Assembly: GCA_022496185.1 (NCBI GenBank)
Contig: WTXG01000051.1
Location: 124,001-188,000 of the forward strand
DNA from: Multifurca ochricompacta
Lineage: Eukaryota > Basidiomycota > Agaricomycetes > Russulales > Russulaceae
Direction: 5' to 3'
Length of the DNA stretch: 64,000 nt
The translations under genes and the position numbers were made by a program. Positions 11,282-26,278 of the stretch are shown one piece after another. Each line of letters begins with the position of its first letter. Position 1 is the first letter of the stretch. The notes beneath the pieces were generated by a model. The model was not told the DNA's origin, did not search any database, and saw nothing but the letters and a program-made list of their open reading frames with translations.

Positions 11282-14200
11282 ATGAGTGACGAACAAGAGG
11301 AATATATTGCAGTCCTCAAGGCATCATACGACTACTCACCTCAATCAGACGATGAGATACCAATCAAGGAGGATCAACTACTTCTACTCATAGAGAAAAC
11401 TGACGACGAGTGCGTCCCTTCCTTCCTTCCTTCCTTCTATTGACTTTATTTTTTTAATTTTTTCTTAGTTGGTGGAAAGTCAAAGCAAAGGGTAACTCGG
11501 ATGGTCATGGCGGTCTCATTCCCTCTGCGTATGTAGAATCGGTGAGTGCTCCTGCTCGTTTGACCTCCGCATTCATTCTCGGGCGGATATCTGCCAGACT
11601 AAGAGAGTCTTGTGTCCCGCCTTTTCCCCGCACAGTCCTCCGATTCCCTCCGCCCCGTCCTCTCTGTCGTTTGCCACCTTGTTTGGTGCCCCGCTTCCGT
11701 CATTGGCATGGTATTGGCATTGCACTGTTCCATCACATTCCCATATCCACTTTACACGCAACCCTTCCAACGAGATTTGAGTCCAGCTCGAGCTCTTTTA
11801 GTCACCCTCTTCGTCCCATTGTCATCTTGCAGTTGGCCTAGGTGCTGATCTTATTTTCACTTTCGCACAGGCCGAACATTCCTCCGTTGTGAAAGTACAG
11901 TACGATTATGATGCGGCCGCTCAAGGCGAGCTATCCGTGAAGGAGGACCAAATGTTGTTAGTGTTTGGCACAGAGGAAGATGGTTGGCTGCTCGTTCAAG
12001 ACAAGGATGGTGGCAAGGTAGGCTACGTCCCTGGAAATTATGTCGAGGTGAGGTCACCCACGCCCTCCTTTATCTTTTTCTCCCCCTCAGTTTAGCGCTG
12101 ACGGTGGCTATTCACTCTTTAGCCTGTGGATGACTCTGTGGATGACGCCGGAACCATTGCCGCTGCTCCTTCTGCAGCCTCCCACATCGTCATTCCTGAT
12201 TCCCCTTCCAAGCCTGCGCGACCCGTCAGCACTTATGTTGACCCAGCAGAGCTTGTCCGCTCTACTGCCTCCAAGGTAAAGATGGACGCCATCAAGACCT
12301 GGGCAATCTCAGAGATCGACAAGAAAGGCAAGAAGAAGAAAGGCACCCTCGGTATTGGGAATGGTGCCATATTTTTTGCCAGTGAGGCCGACAAGGCACG
12401 TGCTTGAATAGCTGCTTGGTCCCAGCGTGACGTATTGACCGTAAATTCTTGATGACAGACGCCCGTGCAAAAATGGCAGATCGGCGACATCATTTCAGCC
12501 GATATCGACAAGTCAAAACACATACTGATCGAAGTCGGTGGTGCCGCGGCTGCAAGCTTGCACTTTCACTCGGGCAACAAGGACACGGCCGAAGAAATTC
12601 TCGTCAAATTCGAGTCTTCGCGTAGTCTAGCACGTCAGAGTCCTGAGTTGGCTGCGGCTCCGCAAGCTGAAACGGAACGTCAGGCGGAACAGGAGTTTGA
12701 GTCCGCGCCCGCATACGCCCCCACGCAACGCGCGCTCCCACCTCCCCTGCGCACCGATGGTACCCACAGTCCAAGTAAAAAAGGCGTCCACTTTTCAGAG
12801 GCAAGTCCTGCCATCATTCCCCCGCGCCCCGCTTCTCCCCCAGAACAAGAGGCGGCACAACACGAGGAGGTTGAGGGTCTGGAGGCCGTTGCTTTGTATG
12901 ACTTCCAGGCACAAGGCGACGACGAACTTACGGTGGCCGAAGGTGATGCTTTGTGGATTATCGAGAAAGATGGCGACGAGTGGTGGAAGTGCAGAAACGT
13001 GAAAGGCGATGAAGGTGTTGTGCCAGCGTCTTATATCGAGGTTTGTTTCTCGCTGTCTTGATATCTCGACCCTCATTTTTTTAACCCTGTGGGTGGGCGC
13101 GCCGGGTTTTGCAGCCTACAGGCCCTGGTCGCTTGCCTTCTCGGCCCGAGGAACCAGAGGAAGAGGATGAAGACGACGGCGGCGCGGCTGAGCGCGAAGC
13201 AGAGGAGCGCGCTGCAGCCGAGCGCGCGGAACAAAAAGAGAAGGAGGAGCTTGAGCACAAGGAGAGACAGGCCAAAGAACAACGCGCTAAAGCTGCAGCG
13301 GTGGCGGCCGAGGCAGAGCGCAAGCGCAAGGAGAAAGAGAAGCGTGAGCGCGAGCGCGAGGAACGTGAACTCGAGGAGCGTGTCAGACGAGAGAAGGAGA
13401 AAGAGCATGAGGAGGAAGAAGATGCGGAGGCTGAGGAGGAAGCGCGACGGCTCGCTGCTGAGAGAAAGGCGTCAAAGGCCGCTGCAAAGGCTGCTCGTTC
13501 GTCAAAGTCTACCTCTGAAGGACGCAAGTCCCTCGAGAAACGTGGGTATCGTCGTTGTTTATTGTCTATCCTTTGGTTGCCTCTCACCTCGTTTCTTATT
13601 CTTTCTCTAAACTAGGCGCACCCCCCGATTCAAGCCAGACTCGCGAGTGGCGCGATCGCACTGGCCAGTTCCGCGTCGAGGCTGCTTTTCTTGGTTATAA
13701 GAATGGCGTGCTCCGCTTGCACAAGATAAATGGGGTGGTTATCGAGGTGCCATCCGAGAAGATGTCGATTGAAGATATACGTCACGTTGAGAAGCTCATG
13801 GGTCGCGGGGGTTCGAGCTCACGTAAGCCCGACGACGACGATGAGCCGCTGGCGAAGCGCCGTCAATCCCTCCAGTCTGCCCCTGTAGCAGCAGCACCGC
13901 CGAAGAAGGCCCCGCCCATAGACTGGTTCGAGTTCTTCCTAAACGCAGGGTGTGATGTGGACGACTGCACGCGCTATGCCTCTTCCTTTGACCGAGACAA
14001 GATCGACGAATCGATTCTGCCCGACATCACCGAGAGTACGCTTCGTACCCTCGGTCTACGGGAAGGAGACATCATCCGCGTCACCAAAGCGATCGACGGA
14101 CGTCGTCCAAAGCCTCCTGCAAAACCTGCTCCTTCAGAGGTGAGCCTCCTAGGTGGCGACGACGCGCTCGCGTCCGTGCCAGCACCTGCACGCGCTACAC

Positions 14201-16031
14201 CTAGCCCGGGCCCGCCCAACTTGTTCACCAATCCAGGCGGTCAACTGAAGAACGCGCGGAGAGGACGCCCGACGCCCAACAAGACGGGCAGCACCGCTCC
14301 CGGCTCCGTTGAACTCGGTGCTATCTCCACGGCGTCGGAGCAGATCGCGCGTTCAACCACACCGCTCATGGCCAGCCCGGTAAGTACGTCTATTAATGCG
14401 ACGACGTTACTGCCGGCGCAGCAGCAGCAGCAACCACCGTCGAGGTCGAACTCGGTCGTTTCGTCAGGGTTCGATGACGATGCATGGACTAATAGGCCAA
14501 GTTCGACAAAGCCAGTCGCGCCCACCCCTCCTCTTTCAGTCCCTCCAGTCCCTCCAGTTCCAGTTCCGGAGCGCGCCGCCTCCGTTCCTGCAGTCTACGT
14601 TGCACCTGCACCTGCACCATCACAACAACAGCAACAACCTCCACGTGCACCATCTGCTGCTCCGGCGATCCAACAACCATCGGCATCTACCAGTTCCGGG
14701 CTTGCGAGGACGACTGAATCCGACATCTTCGATCAGCTAGCTCGGCTTAGCCAATTACGAGTTCAAAGTCCTACTGCTACTGCTTCAAGATCTACACCGG
14801 TACCTTCGCCATCGATTACTTCTCCGCCGCCTCAGCTACCTGGCTACAATCAAGGGTTGGGCGTCAATGTCGGGCCCTCCCCCGTGCCGCTCGGACAGCA
14901 CCTCCAAGTCCAAGCGCAACAGACCGGTTTGCTCCCTCCCCCCGCTCCAGGCGGTCCGCGCGGTCCGTTCGCTCCCGTTCCCGCTAATCAAGGTCTTTTG
15001 GCGCCGCTCGTGCCTACTACGACGGGCTTCCCAGGGTTTTTACCCACCCGTCCGGTAGCTGCGTCCCCCTCGCCATCGTTCTTAGGCCCGCAGATGACGG
15101 GCTATCAACAACAACAACAACAACAACCACAACCTACGGGATTTCAACCTGCGCCGTCGTTGCTATCTCAGCCAACCTCATTCCAGCCTATTCCACTGTC
15201 GCTAGCATCGCAGCCAACGGGATTCCAGCTGTTCCATCGTCGCTAGCACCGCAGCCTACAGGCTTTGGTGTTGGTGTTGGTATTGGAACCCCCTCGTCGT
15301 CGTTGTTTGGAGTTGGGGGCCAGCTGGGTGTGGGTGGCGTGCCGCCCGTGCCTCCACTCCCTTCATCGTTCCAGAACGGTTCTTTTGGTCAACTTCAGCC
15401 TCGTCAGTACCCTCCCCTCCCTCTTCGCATTTATCATCTATATGTTTCTTATTTTATTTTATTTTATTTTTTGTTTTCTTGCAGAGCCTACCGGATTCAA
15501 CCCTGGTTTCGGACAACAACAACAATTATCACCGTTCGGTAATGGCAATGGCATCGCTCCTCATCCATCTCTTTCTCCTCTTTCCGTACCACCTCTGCCG
15601 CCGCAATCTTCTTCTGCTACGGGGACCACGAACCCGGCGAACGTGTTCGCGGCTATGAAAGCCGGGACGTTCGCCAACGATTCAGTGCCGCAGTCTGCTG
15701 GTGAGGCATTCTTGCGTGCTGTCGATCGGGGTCGAGCGTCCTGATGAATTTTTTTTTTTCCCTTTTTCCGTACCTCCGTACCTCCTTTTTTTGTTTCTTG
15801 TTTCTTTTACTGTTCCCCCATTTCCCCTCTTCCCCCATTCCCCATATAGATAAATATGACGCTCTTCGTGTAACACGTGAGTATTTATCTGTTTTTTTTT
15901 TTTTCCTTTTGTTTTGGTTTTAATTTCCTTGATTTTTCTTTTTCTTTTTATTAGCTTCGCCACTCAGCGCACAGCCGACTGGATGGGGTTTTCCTGGTTT
16001 CCCCGGAGGGTATTCTGGATACCAGCGTTGA
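11282..16031 (+). CDS. SLA1: SLA1-like endocytic actin-patch adaptor
   Basis: Clathrin-dependent endocytosis adaptor linking cargo, Las17/WASP and Arp2/3 activation at cortical actin patches. Ten exons: 11282-11409, 11469-11541, 11871-12047, 12123-12395, 12459-13040, 13115-13541, 13616-15402, 15485-15700, 15850-15876 and 15955-16031; about 1255 residues. Domains in order: two N-terminal SH3 domains (ALKASYDY...; VKVQYDYDA...), a third SH3 (AVALYDFQAQGDDELTV), a charged coiled coil (13130-13500), the SHD1 domain (REWRDRTGQFRVEAAFLGY), a SAM-like SHD2 (IDWFEFFLNAGCDVDD), then a long Pro/Gln-rich tail with LxxQxTG-type repeats such as FLGPQMTG and QPTGF, known in yeast as Prk1/Ark1 sites. The end reads PTGWGFPGFPGGYSGYQR. 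Intron 4 is GC-AG. One base is missing near 15229, breaking the frame. A 42-nt optional intron (14380-14421) would not alter frame. Confidence 0.9.
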
Positions 16032-16377
16032 CGAAGGAATAGCAATGACAATGACTAATGATAAAGATACTCAATGCCCGCCCAAATTCTTTTTTGTTTT
16101 TCGTCTGTCTTGATTCCCCTCCCCCTCCCATCCTTCTTCTCTTCTTCCATTCCGTTTCTGTGCGACCCCTCCCCTCCCCCTTCCTTTTGAAGACCCTTTT
16201 TTTTATGCTTCACTTTTTGAGAAATATAAAATTTAACTTGAAAAAGAAAACATTACGAAAAGACTTTTCTTTTTTTTTGTTTTGTTTTCGCACGCCATGG
16301 AGGGAAAAAGGGTGTGGAAAAAGGAATTTAAATTATAAAAACGGTTAATGGTGTGACAAGCGTAATAACGAATCATA
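16032..16377. other. Convergent 3' spacer, T-rich
   Basis: Short T-rich spacer between the stop codons of SLA1 and SEC7. It must hold the 3' untranslated regions of both. No gene seen. Confidence 0.5.
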
Positions 16378-19300
16378 TCATGAGGGCTCTACAATGCCCT
16401 GAGCATAACCTACACGGAGGAAATATTCCCGAAGTCCATCACGGATGTCTTGGGAAGTATCCCGAGTCAATAACTCTGTTACGAGAGGGTAAATTGCGGG
16501 GAGGTATCGAGAGAACTGTCATCATCGAACCGTAAGTCAGTTGATGAAGAAGGAAAGGAAGGAAGGAAGGAAGACGTACGGCTTTGTCGTCGAACTTGCA
16601 GAATCCATGTAAAATTTCCGCAACCACGGGCGTCCACGCCGCTATGTTTTTGGCCTGCGTATCGGCCTTAAGTTTTGAGTAGTCCTGGAGGACACCCAGA
16701 CCGAGACTATAATGAACGTGCGAAAATCGTCAGCAGCCCGAATGTGTTAAATGCCAGGGAAAGAAAGGGGGTAAAAAAGAAAAAGAGGAGAGCGAGAGGA
16801 TAAGATAGGGGGGCGGGCTTTAACGTACGGGAGTAAGCGCTCTGCGACTTGTGGTCGTGCCGCCTGGTGTTCCGGTCGAGGATCATAGTACATCCGTAGG
16901 AGAATATGCACTAGTGTTGCGGCGCTACTGGATTCTTGCTTCAATAAGTTCGGAAGGTGCTTCATGAATCCTAATAGATGATAGATGCCAATTAGCTCCC
17001 GAGCGTAAAAATCATTGGATCCGATATTAGTGGCGGCTTACCAACTTTCCACAACCCCGTTCGAAGCTCCTTATCCTCGTTAAACATCCGGGCGAACTGG
17101 TAACTGTGGTCCAGCATACCCATCAATCGCAAGAGGTGCTCTGGCGGTATTGTGCGGTACACATCGTCGTTCCGCAGGAGGTCATTGGTCGTTTCGATGA
17201 GCAGGAGTTGCAGAACACATTTGACAATGATTTGCTTAAATATCCGCCGCCGGTCATTCAGCGTCGTCTTAGCAGACACTTTTTGGTTGTCATTGTGCGT
17301 CGGCGACAATGGTGCAGGGAGTATCGTCTGGCCATCGCCATCTATTAAGATTGAGGAGAGTCCAATCCCACTACAAGAGTGTCATGACCCACCACTTGTT
17401 TCTTGTGTCTCTGGCGTACCACTGTCGATCTCAACCCGGAGACTCTCATCAAATAGTTGATGAGGCATCGTAGTGCGGAAGAGCTTGACAAAGGTCATTG
17501 CCACGCGTTCCCATCGCGCAGCGCTCAATTTCTTCACATTGCTCTCAAGTAACTGTTGCAAACAAGATGTACCTATCCGCGCGAGGGTGTCATTCTCTGA
17601 AAACGAAATCAGTGCCAACCAAAGTCTAAGCGAGGACAAAAATCGTACCCTGGCAGATGCAGACGCAGAGAAGATCCAAAAGACCGTCCAAGAATCTTTC
17701 CAAAATATCGAAATAGAACGTATACAAATCAATTAAGTCTCGAAGGGCCTGTATCATAGTCGTTGATAGCCAGACGCTCATGTCTTCTTGTGTGCTAAAC
17801 CGAGAGAGGTCCTGGCTCGATTTAAGAACGGCGAAGATGGGGAAGAGGAGCTCCTGGCAGACTGTGTCCCAAAATTCAACAGGGAACGATGAGCCATGTT
17901 TCTTGAGCGTGTTGAAAAGTGAATCTAATGCACTACATAGGAAGTTGTTTGAGGATGAGTGCGCGGAGGGTTGCTAATTTATACTCACAGTCGTCGAACT
18001 TCAAGATCTTCTCCGTTCATAATGATATCATAAAAACCGAACAGCACCGGGAACCAGTACCTGATCATCGGATCCTCAACACCGATATTCTGCGGGCCAG
18101 CGACACTAAGGCCACATTCTGCCGTGTTAAGCATGACTGGAATGACACCCCGGAGCATGGCGATTGCAAGTAGACTGATCTTCTGGTACTTGCTAACTTT
18201 GCAGAAGTCAGTAATGCACACCGTTAGATCGGCAAAGGCCCCGTATCGGACGATGGCCGAAAAATGTTCCTTATTTAGACGGGTGACGATCTCAAATGCG
18301 GAAGTCGGTATCCGCTCTGTTGACTAAAGATGAGGCAACGTCGCAGAACGGGAGTAAACTCAACGTGCCAGTTAGTACTTTGGACGCCGCGGAGAAAACG
18401 CCGAACATTGTCCGCCAACCTGAACGCATATTCTGAACGCGAGCCTGGATCATCTGTTGAAGGCATTGCAGTACCTGGTAAAGAGTTCAGGTAACTCGCC
18501 CACTGATTCCGCATGAAAATGATACCATATCTCGGATCTCTGGATTTGCATTATGCGTCATGGTGTACTCGAACGGCCTCAAGAAGTCCTTCTGGAACTT
18601 GAAATGAGGCAACTCCTCCTTTTCGAGGAACCGCATGGCAAGTTGTCGCAGCGAATCGAGGGCGAAAAATCCGACATGAGGATTGCTATGACAGCAGACC
18701 TACAGCACGATTTGGATTGGCGCAGTCAGGGGAAACGGCCATGACGGTCTCACCTGGTTGAAATGCTCCCCAAGAATGTCCCACAGATTTGACCATTCCA
18801 AACGAATACGGTTCATATTGTAGTACGAAATCTCGACAAGCTTTTGCAGACTGAAAAGCCGGGGGTGTTGAGAAAGGCCCGAAGATTGAATTTCTTCCCA
18901 TGACACATCACATAATGCTCGGACAAAGTCAACGATAGCAATCTATTAGAATGTTATCTGAGTAGCCTAACGTGTATCAAACCTGTACGCACCCCTGATA
19001 GATAGTGACTCAGCGAGAAGACCATGTCAGCGGCGACGGTGATGTGTGTTGAGCGACTCTCATTAGCCAACTCTTCATTAGGGAGTTTGCGGATTCTCCT
19101 ACGAGAAAGGGGCCAAGACTTTAGAGACAATGGTTGAAAAAGGACAATATCCACCGTACCCTTTCCGGCTGTCTGGGACATCAACGCCGCTACTGATCAG
19201 CTGCATGTGTTCCAGCTGGCTGACACATGAAAGGACTTCGTGCCATGAACCCTTGAGATTGTTGCCCTCCGTGACAGCCACGTCCAACAGGGTCTTGATA

Positions 19301-22300
19301 GCCTCCATGTTCTTCGCCTTCATCTCGCCCAGGTTATTAAGGAAGGTGAATTTAGCTAGAGTTGTCACAAATGCGTTGCGCTCGAGCTCAAGGTCAAAGA
19401 AGCACACAATACGGATCGCGTTCTTGAACCCATCCAGGCACAGCTCGACAACCTCCATATCGTCCGTCCGTTGCAACGGCCCGGAGATGCCGGCCAGGAC
19501 GGGTATCCAAGCAACCTCGAACATTGGACGAACGTGAACAAAGTGTGATGCGCTATAGAACTGCTCTCCAATCTTGGAGCCCTTACGCTGGGTGCGTGTC
19601 ATCGTCTTGAAAAGAGCCTATTTTACGTGTGTTGCTGATCCTGGTCACTGATAAAACTGTGCAACTCACCTCCGTCTTGTCAGCCATGCCACTCGATTGA
19701 AGCATGTAAGCTTCTCGCTGGAGGTCGCGCCCTACGGTAACCAGCGCACCGGCGAGACCGGGTCCCGTAGCAGGGATTTGTCCAAGGACAGCATCCATCT
19801 CGTCCTTCATGCGGATCTCGTTGCTCACGATGTCGTCGTATATGTTGGAGAGGAATTCCTCTGGAAGGTCGGCACTATCGTTGACCCCACGATTGTTCTT
19901 GATGAAGTCGTTCTTCGTCATCCGGTGCTTGACTTGTGGATTGTGCGCATCCGTGTTCAGCATAATCGTTGAGTAAGATAATACGTAGGCGGCATCTACA
20001 AGACTATTAGCCCAAAGGCAGCAGAGGCGGTAGAAGCACACATACCAGCATTGGCAAATGGGGTCTGTGTGTTACCCTCGATATATCGCTCGGCAAACTT
20101 GAGCATGAAACGATCAATCTTCTGAGCCTCCCCTGGAAGGCGGAACGCCTGCAAGAACGCGCGGAGTGCGTCGACGAATCCAGTATTCCGAAGGTCGATC
20201 ATATCAACAAACGCATGCATAGTAGCAACGTTGACCTCGTCCCTGGAATGCATCAATGCGACCGCTAGGGAAAAGTGGCAGAAACCCACCCTTCACCGAG
20301 GTACTCGCCAATCATGGCTTTACTCAGCCCTTCCGTATTGAGAAGGAACCTGGCAACATCTTGAGGCCCTTGACTTTGGATAAAGCCAGTCTCAACAAGA
20401 AATTGTATACCCTGACCGAGCACAGGTCAATTTCAATGACCCCACGCACGACGATACTATGCACCTTCTTTGGCTTCTGGTTGAACCGCTTGATCCCTTC
20501 CATCAAAGTTGTCTTCTTTTGTTTCGCACTCTCAAACCTGCTTGGGTCGTCTGCAATATCCGGAGTCGGACCTCGAGCGACATCTGGGAGCGGAAGCCGG
20601 TCGAGCGACACTGACGCGTCTGGCGTCGCCGCGTTGTTGCCGGAGTCTTCCGACGGCGCACACTTCCCGGTTCCCCACGCCACGAGGGAGCGTAGCACAG
20701 AAACGAGACACTCGAGGCCTTGTCGGCGAAGCTGCGCCTCGGACTGGCCAAGCGTTGTAGGGTCAACGGCACTTGGGTTGCCAAGGGCGGTCGTACTGAG
20801 GGATGGTGCAAGACTCATATTTTGTGGCTTCGCGGGTGGTGGCGGGGCGGTACCCGCGGGTTCTACGTTCTTCTGACCCGCAACGCCGGAATAAGTGCTA
20901 CTGCTGAGCTTCGTGATGACATTGACCAGACTGAAAAGAATGTCAAGCCGAAACTTCGCGTAAATCATAACAAGTATGGACTTACTGCTCGTAGATGTTG
21001 TCTGTGGCCTGGCTGTCACAGTCGTAGTTGATGTAGATATCGACGATCGCCTGCGGGTCCTGGCAGAGCCTCGAAATCATTGAGAGGATAACAGACTTTT
21101 GCTTTAACGTCGAGGTCTTCATCTCTAAAATTGGAATGAATATTTCGTGGAAGAGAACCTCGATCTCCTTCTTCAGCTTGGTGCGCAGCCCAGACAGAGT
21201 GCGCCAGAATATCTCAACGCTTATTTCGAAAACTTGCGGTACGGGACTAACGGCATTACGACTGAGGCACAGACAGAGATATTGATTCGCCATTTGAATG
21301 AACGAATTTGCCTCGTGAGAGCTGGAGGAATAGATAATGGATGTAGAAGATACAAAGACGTCCATGTGGGAGCTAAGGATAATCAGTACCATATGCAATG
21401 AGAGCAGCTTCGAGCGCATGGCGTGCGACTTTAGATCGCGTTCACTGTAACGGCGTATAGGCTACGAGCTGAAAGGTAGAATTCAAAATACGGACCTTTC
21501 GGTGTTAAGGGGCTTCATCGTGAGCTTACACATTGCACGAAAAACTAAGAAGGCGTCTTTGATAAAAAGGTCTTTCGTAGTCAAGGGCCCATGATTGGTG
21601 GAGCCATTCAAATGTAAGCCCTCGTGCTCAGGGGATCCTCTATGATCACGGTTACACGTAAATTAGATCCTGTACATTTAATAGGCTACTTACGAGTGCG
21701 GAGGGGGTGCTTCCAAAGCCTCAGGTGACTTGTAGCCAGGGGACCCTTGCTCACTGCGTTCCTCTTGAGAAGCTGAGGTGGCTAAGGTTTCTCCTTCGGA
21801 GGAATTCCTGGAAGCCGGGGTTCCAGCGGCATTGTCATCCAGGGGCAATGAAGACGCAGGAACGGAGTCGGGTGTCGAAGGTGCGATAGAGGCACGCCTT
21901 GACGAGTTCGTGCTTGTACCGACGAATGTCACGCCTTCGTGGTCCGTGTTTCCGTACGGCAGTCCAATCTTGCAACGCGCAAAAACCTGGTTTACCATTT
22001 GCGTGAGACTACCCTGGGCGACTGTCTGGTTGACGGGGTCGTTGCTCATAAGGAAGACATTGTACACAGTTCTCACTGCCTTCAGCAGCGAGCTCTGGTG
22101 GACTAAAATAGTTGAAGAGAGCACAAGCGCGAGCAAGGCTCTGACAACTTGTAGCGAGACGGCATCCGGAGAAGTCTCAGTATGGCAAGACGTGATTGTA
22201 TGCACGACAAGGTCAACGAGCGAAGGCTCAGGTATGCTTGAATTAGAGTCTCGCCGGCCAGGTCCGGGGGACGGCGGAGGGGACGGGAGTGAAGCAAGAT

Positions 22301-23313
22301 GTGGGGAAGAGTCATCAATGAAGAACGAGTGAGAGATGAGTTTGGTGATACAGTCCAAGGAAGCAATCATTAGTTTTTCCGAACGCGTCTCACATGCAAG
22401 GCGCAGGGGTTCGAATATCTCGTGAGGTTGATCTCCCGCCAAATCCGCCCGAACCAACTCGAGAGCCCTGTGCGCGCACTCGCGCAGTGGCGCGGACTTT
22501 TTGGCTTCACGCGACGCGGCGATCGTCTCGAGAGCAGAGGTAATAAGCACCGAGGAAACGGGATTCCCTTTGGGGATAGTGAGGGAACGTCGGTGCGCAG
22601 CCCCGCTAGGGGAGGATGCGGAAGGTAGGGAGTTCGTAGACAAGGACGGGGACACTACACTGTGGGCGCCGTTGGGCTGCAGACGCGGTAGACTTTCTCT
22701 GGGTGAAGCTGAAGGTACACTATGAATAGTTGTTTTTTCTGGAAGGGGCGGTGAAGGGGGAGATGGGGGAACATCAGGGAGGACACGTTGAAACTCGGAA
22801 TTGGTAGCCTAGATATCCTTGAATCAAACTTGTATGGGTGAGTATAAGGTGCACCCACAGAAAGTGCTGTAGGAACAGCAGGTTTGGGCTGCTGCTCGCT
22901 CGAATCATGGTCCGGGATATGGTCGCTAGGCGCTGCGTGTTCATTTACAGCACCGGTAGCCTAGATGTCTTCCTGAGCCTCGAAATGTTCAATGAATGAA
23001 GAGGGGATAAACCCACGTTGACCTTGCTATTTCCCAACGGCACATCCTGCAAGCCCTCTCCGTCGTCGCTTTCGGCGCTTTGAGTGGCCGAATCTTCCTC
23101 TGCCCTTTCCTCACTTTCCTCAAAACTAGGTTCAATTTTTATGGCGTCCGGGATAAAGTCCTCTAAATCATTCTTCAAACCTGTACTGACATGTCCATTT
23201 GTTGTTGCGCTATCGTAAATAATACCTGGTGTCTCAGTGTCGCTGATGTTGGAGTGCATCGAAGTCGGGATTTCCACGTCCTGGGCCAAGCGAGACGACC
23301 GATCACTATCCAT
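16378..23313 (-). CDS. SEC7: SEC7/BIG-type Arf guanine-nucleotide exchange factor
   Basis: Large ARF-GEF of the trans-Golgi that loads Arf1 with GTP to drive coat assembly. Coding runs from an ATG at 23313 to a TGA at 16378 in many exons. The first three are 23313-23017, 22960-22859 and 22808-21694; the last is 16515-16378. The N-terminus is acidic and Ser/Thr-rich, followed by a DCB-like region (22600-21900). A conserved block [10 protein letters not shown], then the HUS region with [13 protein letters not shown] and YINYDCDSQ (21240-21010), follows. The Sec7 catalytic domain holds [20 protein letters not shown] with the Glu finger and [13 protein letters not shown] (20200-19930). HDS repeats continue to the C-terminus ([16 protein letters not shown]). 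A ClustalW-type exon check was not possible, so middle exon edges are approximate. It is divergent from deoxyhypusine synthase and convergent with SLA1. Confidence 0.92.
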
Positions 23314-23514
23314 GAGCACCCACACCCTTGGCTCCGAAATTGCGTGCAAAACGACCGTCGATGGAGGTAGCTGACGCGGCGGCGACGAGTTGTGATGATG
23401 GGGAAACGTTAACGGGCGCTTTCCGCCTCTGGGACTCGGCGGATGACTGCGCCGCGCCCAAGTCGTCGGATTTGGATGATTCATTATCATCTCACTTGAT
23501 TTTTTTCTCTCATC
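23314..23514. promoter_or_regulatory. Shared divergent promoter SEC7/DHS
   Basis: Only 201 bp separate the SEC7 and deoxyhypusine synthase start codons, so both promoters must fit here (inference). No clear TATA box was seen. The part next to the synthase gene is T-rich (ATTTTTTTCTC at about 23498). The SEC7 frame stays open upstream of 23313, so its true start could be farther out and the shared interval shorter. Confidence 0.45.
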
Positions 23515-24850
<1,336 letters not shown>

Positions 24851-25480
24851 TAATCAAAGCAGCATTGGCACCCCAAAAATGTACAAAGTTCATGGTTCTC
24901 ATTCTTCCTCCAACTCGGCGGACGCGGCATACTATTGGCTTAGCATGCGCGCTTCTCATCCTGGGCAGGGGGACCGAGATCATGTTCATTGGATTGTCCC
25001 TCGGGCTACCTAGGAGTGAACCGCTTGGTGTCGCATCTACTCTTACAGTATCTCATGGGAAACCCGACACGGGCCGTGGCATCGGTGCCATATCCTCGCA
25101 GATCGACGCGTGCTTGGTCGTCAGCGTGTAAGCGGTCGATGTACCTATGAGGATTTGGGGTCGTTGAACACCAAAAGCCTTCGTTCGCCATTATTCCTAC
25201 GTTATGATTCGGTCGAAGCCAAACAACCTGAGACTTTATGTGGCAGACTTCCTTTGTCTGATTGCCTTTTTCAGGAGGTCGGAATATGTCGAGTACATTT
25301 CAGTGTGGCTGCTTGGTCTGCCGCGACCACAATGAGGTGCATTTCACCGACACATGTCGTCGACGTATTTATCCTTTCATCTTGGCTTCAATAATGCCTA
25401 GGACCCATCCTGCTGCCCGTCTCAGTCGGGCATTGTCTTCGACATCAAAAGATCGGAATTATACCTCCCACTGATCCGCT
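24851..25480. other. Intergenic, no supported gene
   Basis: About 630 bp. A short plus frame at 25262-25474 has a Cys-rich start (CGCLVCRDHNE), but no start context, splice partner or family could be given. Nothing else was recognised. Confidence 0.4.
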
Positions 25481-26278
25481 ATGAAGGCCCGCCCATGTTC
25501 CCCCGAAACAGCCGCCTTCATGGCTTCCTCCCTAGCCTGTTGGAACGACTTCCTTGCGGACAGTCAGAGCGACACGGATTCCGACCGACAGAGTTCCACA
25601 CTCGCAGAAAGCTCCAATTTTTATACAGACGACGATGATCTCGATGATATCTTTCGTTCTCTACTACCCGCACCAATAGTGCCACCTCGATTTTGTAAGG
25701 TCTACGGAGAACTAGCCTCATTGATAGGTGCCTCCTACGCAGACTTCGCAGAACTGGTGAGTAAATGTTTTTATTAGAAAAAAAACTCATGTTGCGTCAA
25801 TTTACTAACTCTTTTCTGATTCTGCAATGCGTAGGATGTCTTCCGCCTGGAAACTATAGTCGAGGAGATATACATGCTCCTGCGGGACGCCATTCTCACT
25901 GGACGTTCTTGTCACTGGGACGAGTTCGACTGTTGGCTGGACTTTGGCCACAAGCTTGTGAAGGTCCTTATGGCCAAGAAGGAAGTTGCTCCGGAAGATG
26001 AGGACTATGACACGGACACAGACTCCGAGGAGTTGTCCGAATGTGGGGACGGGTCCTTCACCACGTTGATCGACGAGGAGGATCTCTCGGACGGAGAGTT
26101 TATACGAGAGTTCTATACCCGCGGTCTCGACGAGGAGGATCTCTCGGACGGAGAATTTATACGAGAGCTCTATACACGCGGTCTCGACGAGCTCATACTC
26201 ATAGATTGGGATGATGTGATATACCCCAGGGATATCGAGCTTTCCCCACAACACGACAAAGATCGAGGTGGCTCCTAG
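25481..26278 (+). CDS. Acidic hypothetical protein with internal repeat
   Basis: Family not recognised. Two exons, 25481-25756 and 25835-26278, join in phase 0 through a clean GTGAGT...GTAG intron and give about 239 residues. The first part is Ser/Asp-rich. The middle (DVFRLETIVEEIYMLL, then CHWDEFDCWLDFGHKLV) is predicted helical. The C-terminal part is very acidic and holds two tandem 19-residue units, DEEDLSDGEFIREFYTRGL and a near-copy, encoded by 57-bp repeats at 26072-26128 and 26129-26185, with a short third start. No signal peptide or membrane segment. It lies downstream of deoxyhypusine synthase on the same strand. The clean intron and codon-periodic repeat argue it is real. Confidence 0.6.

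Noticed and set aside
13073..13587. Long minus-strand frames, rich in Ser/Arg or Leu/Cys
   Set aside because: They are antisense to the charged coiled coil of SLA1, whose GAG/CGC-rich codons keep the other strand open by composition alone.
15265..15744. Separate gene downstream of the SLA1 stop at 15246
   Set aside because: Repeat units (QPTGF) continue in the shifted frame and splice into the proper SLA1 C-terminus, so it is the same gene with a missing base.
20256..20876. 206-residue plus-strand frame
   Set aside because: Shadow of the SEC7 gene, whose catalytic domain reads clearly on the minus strand.
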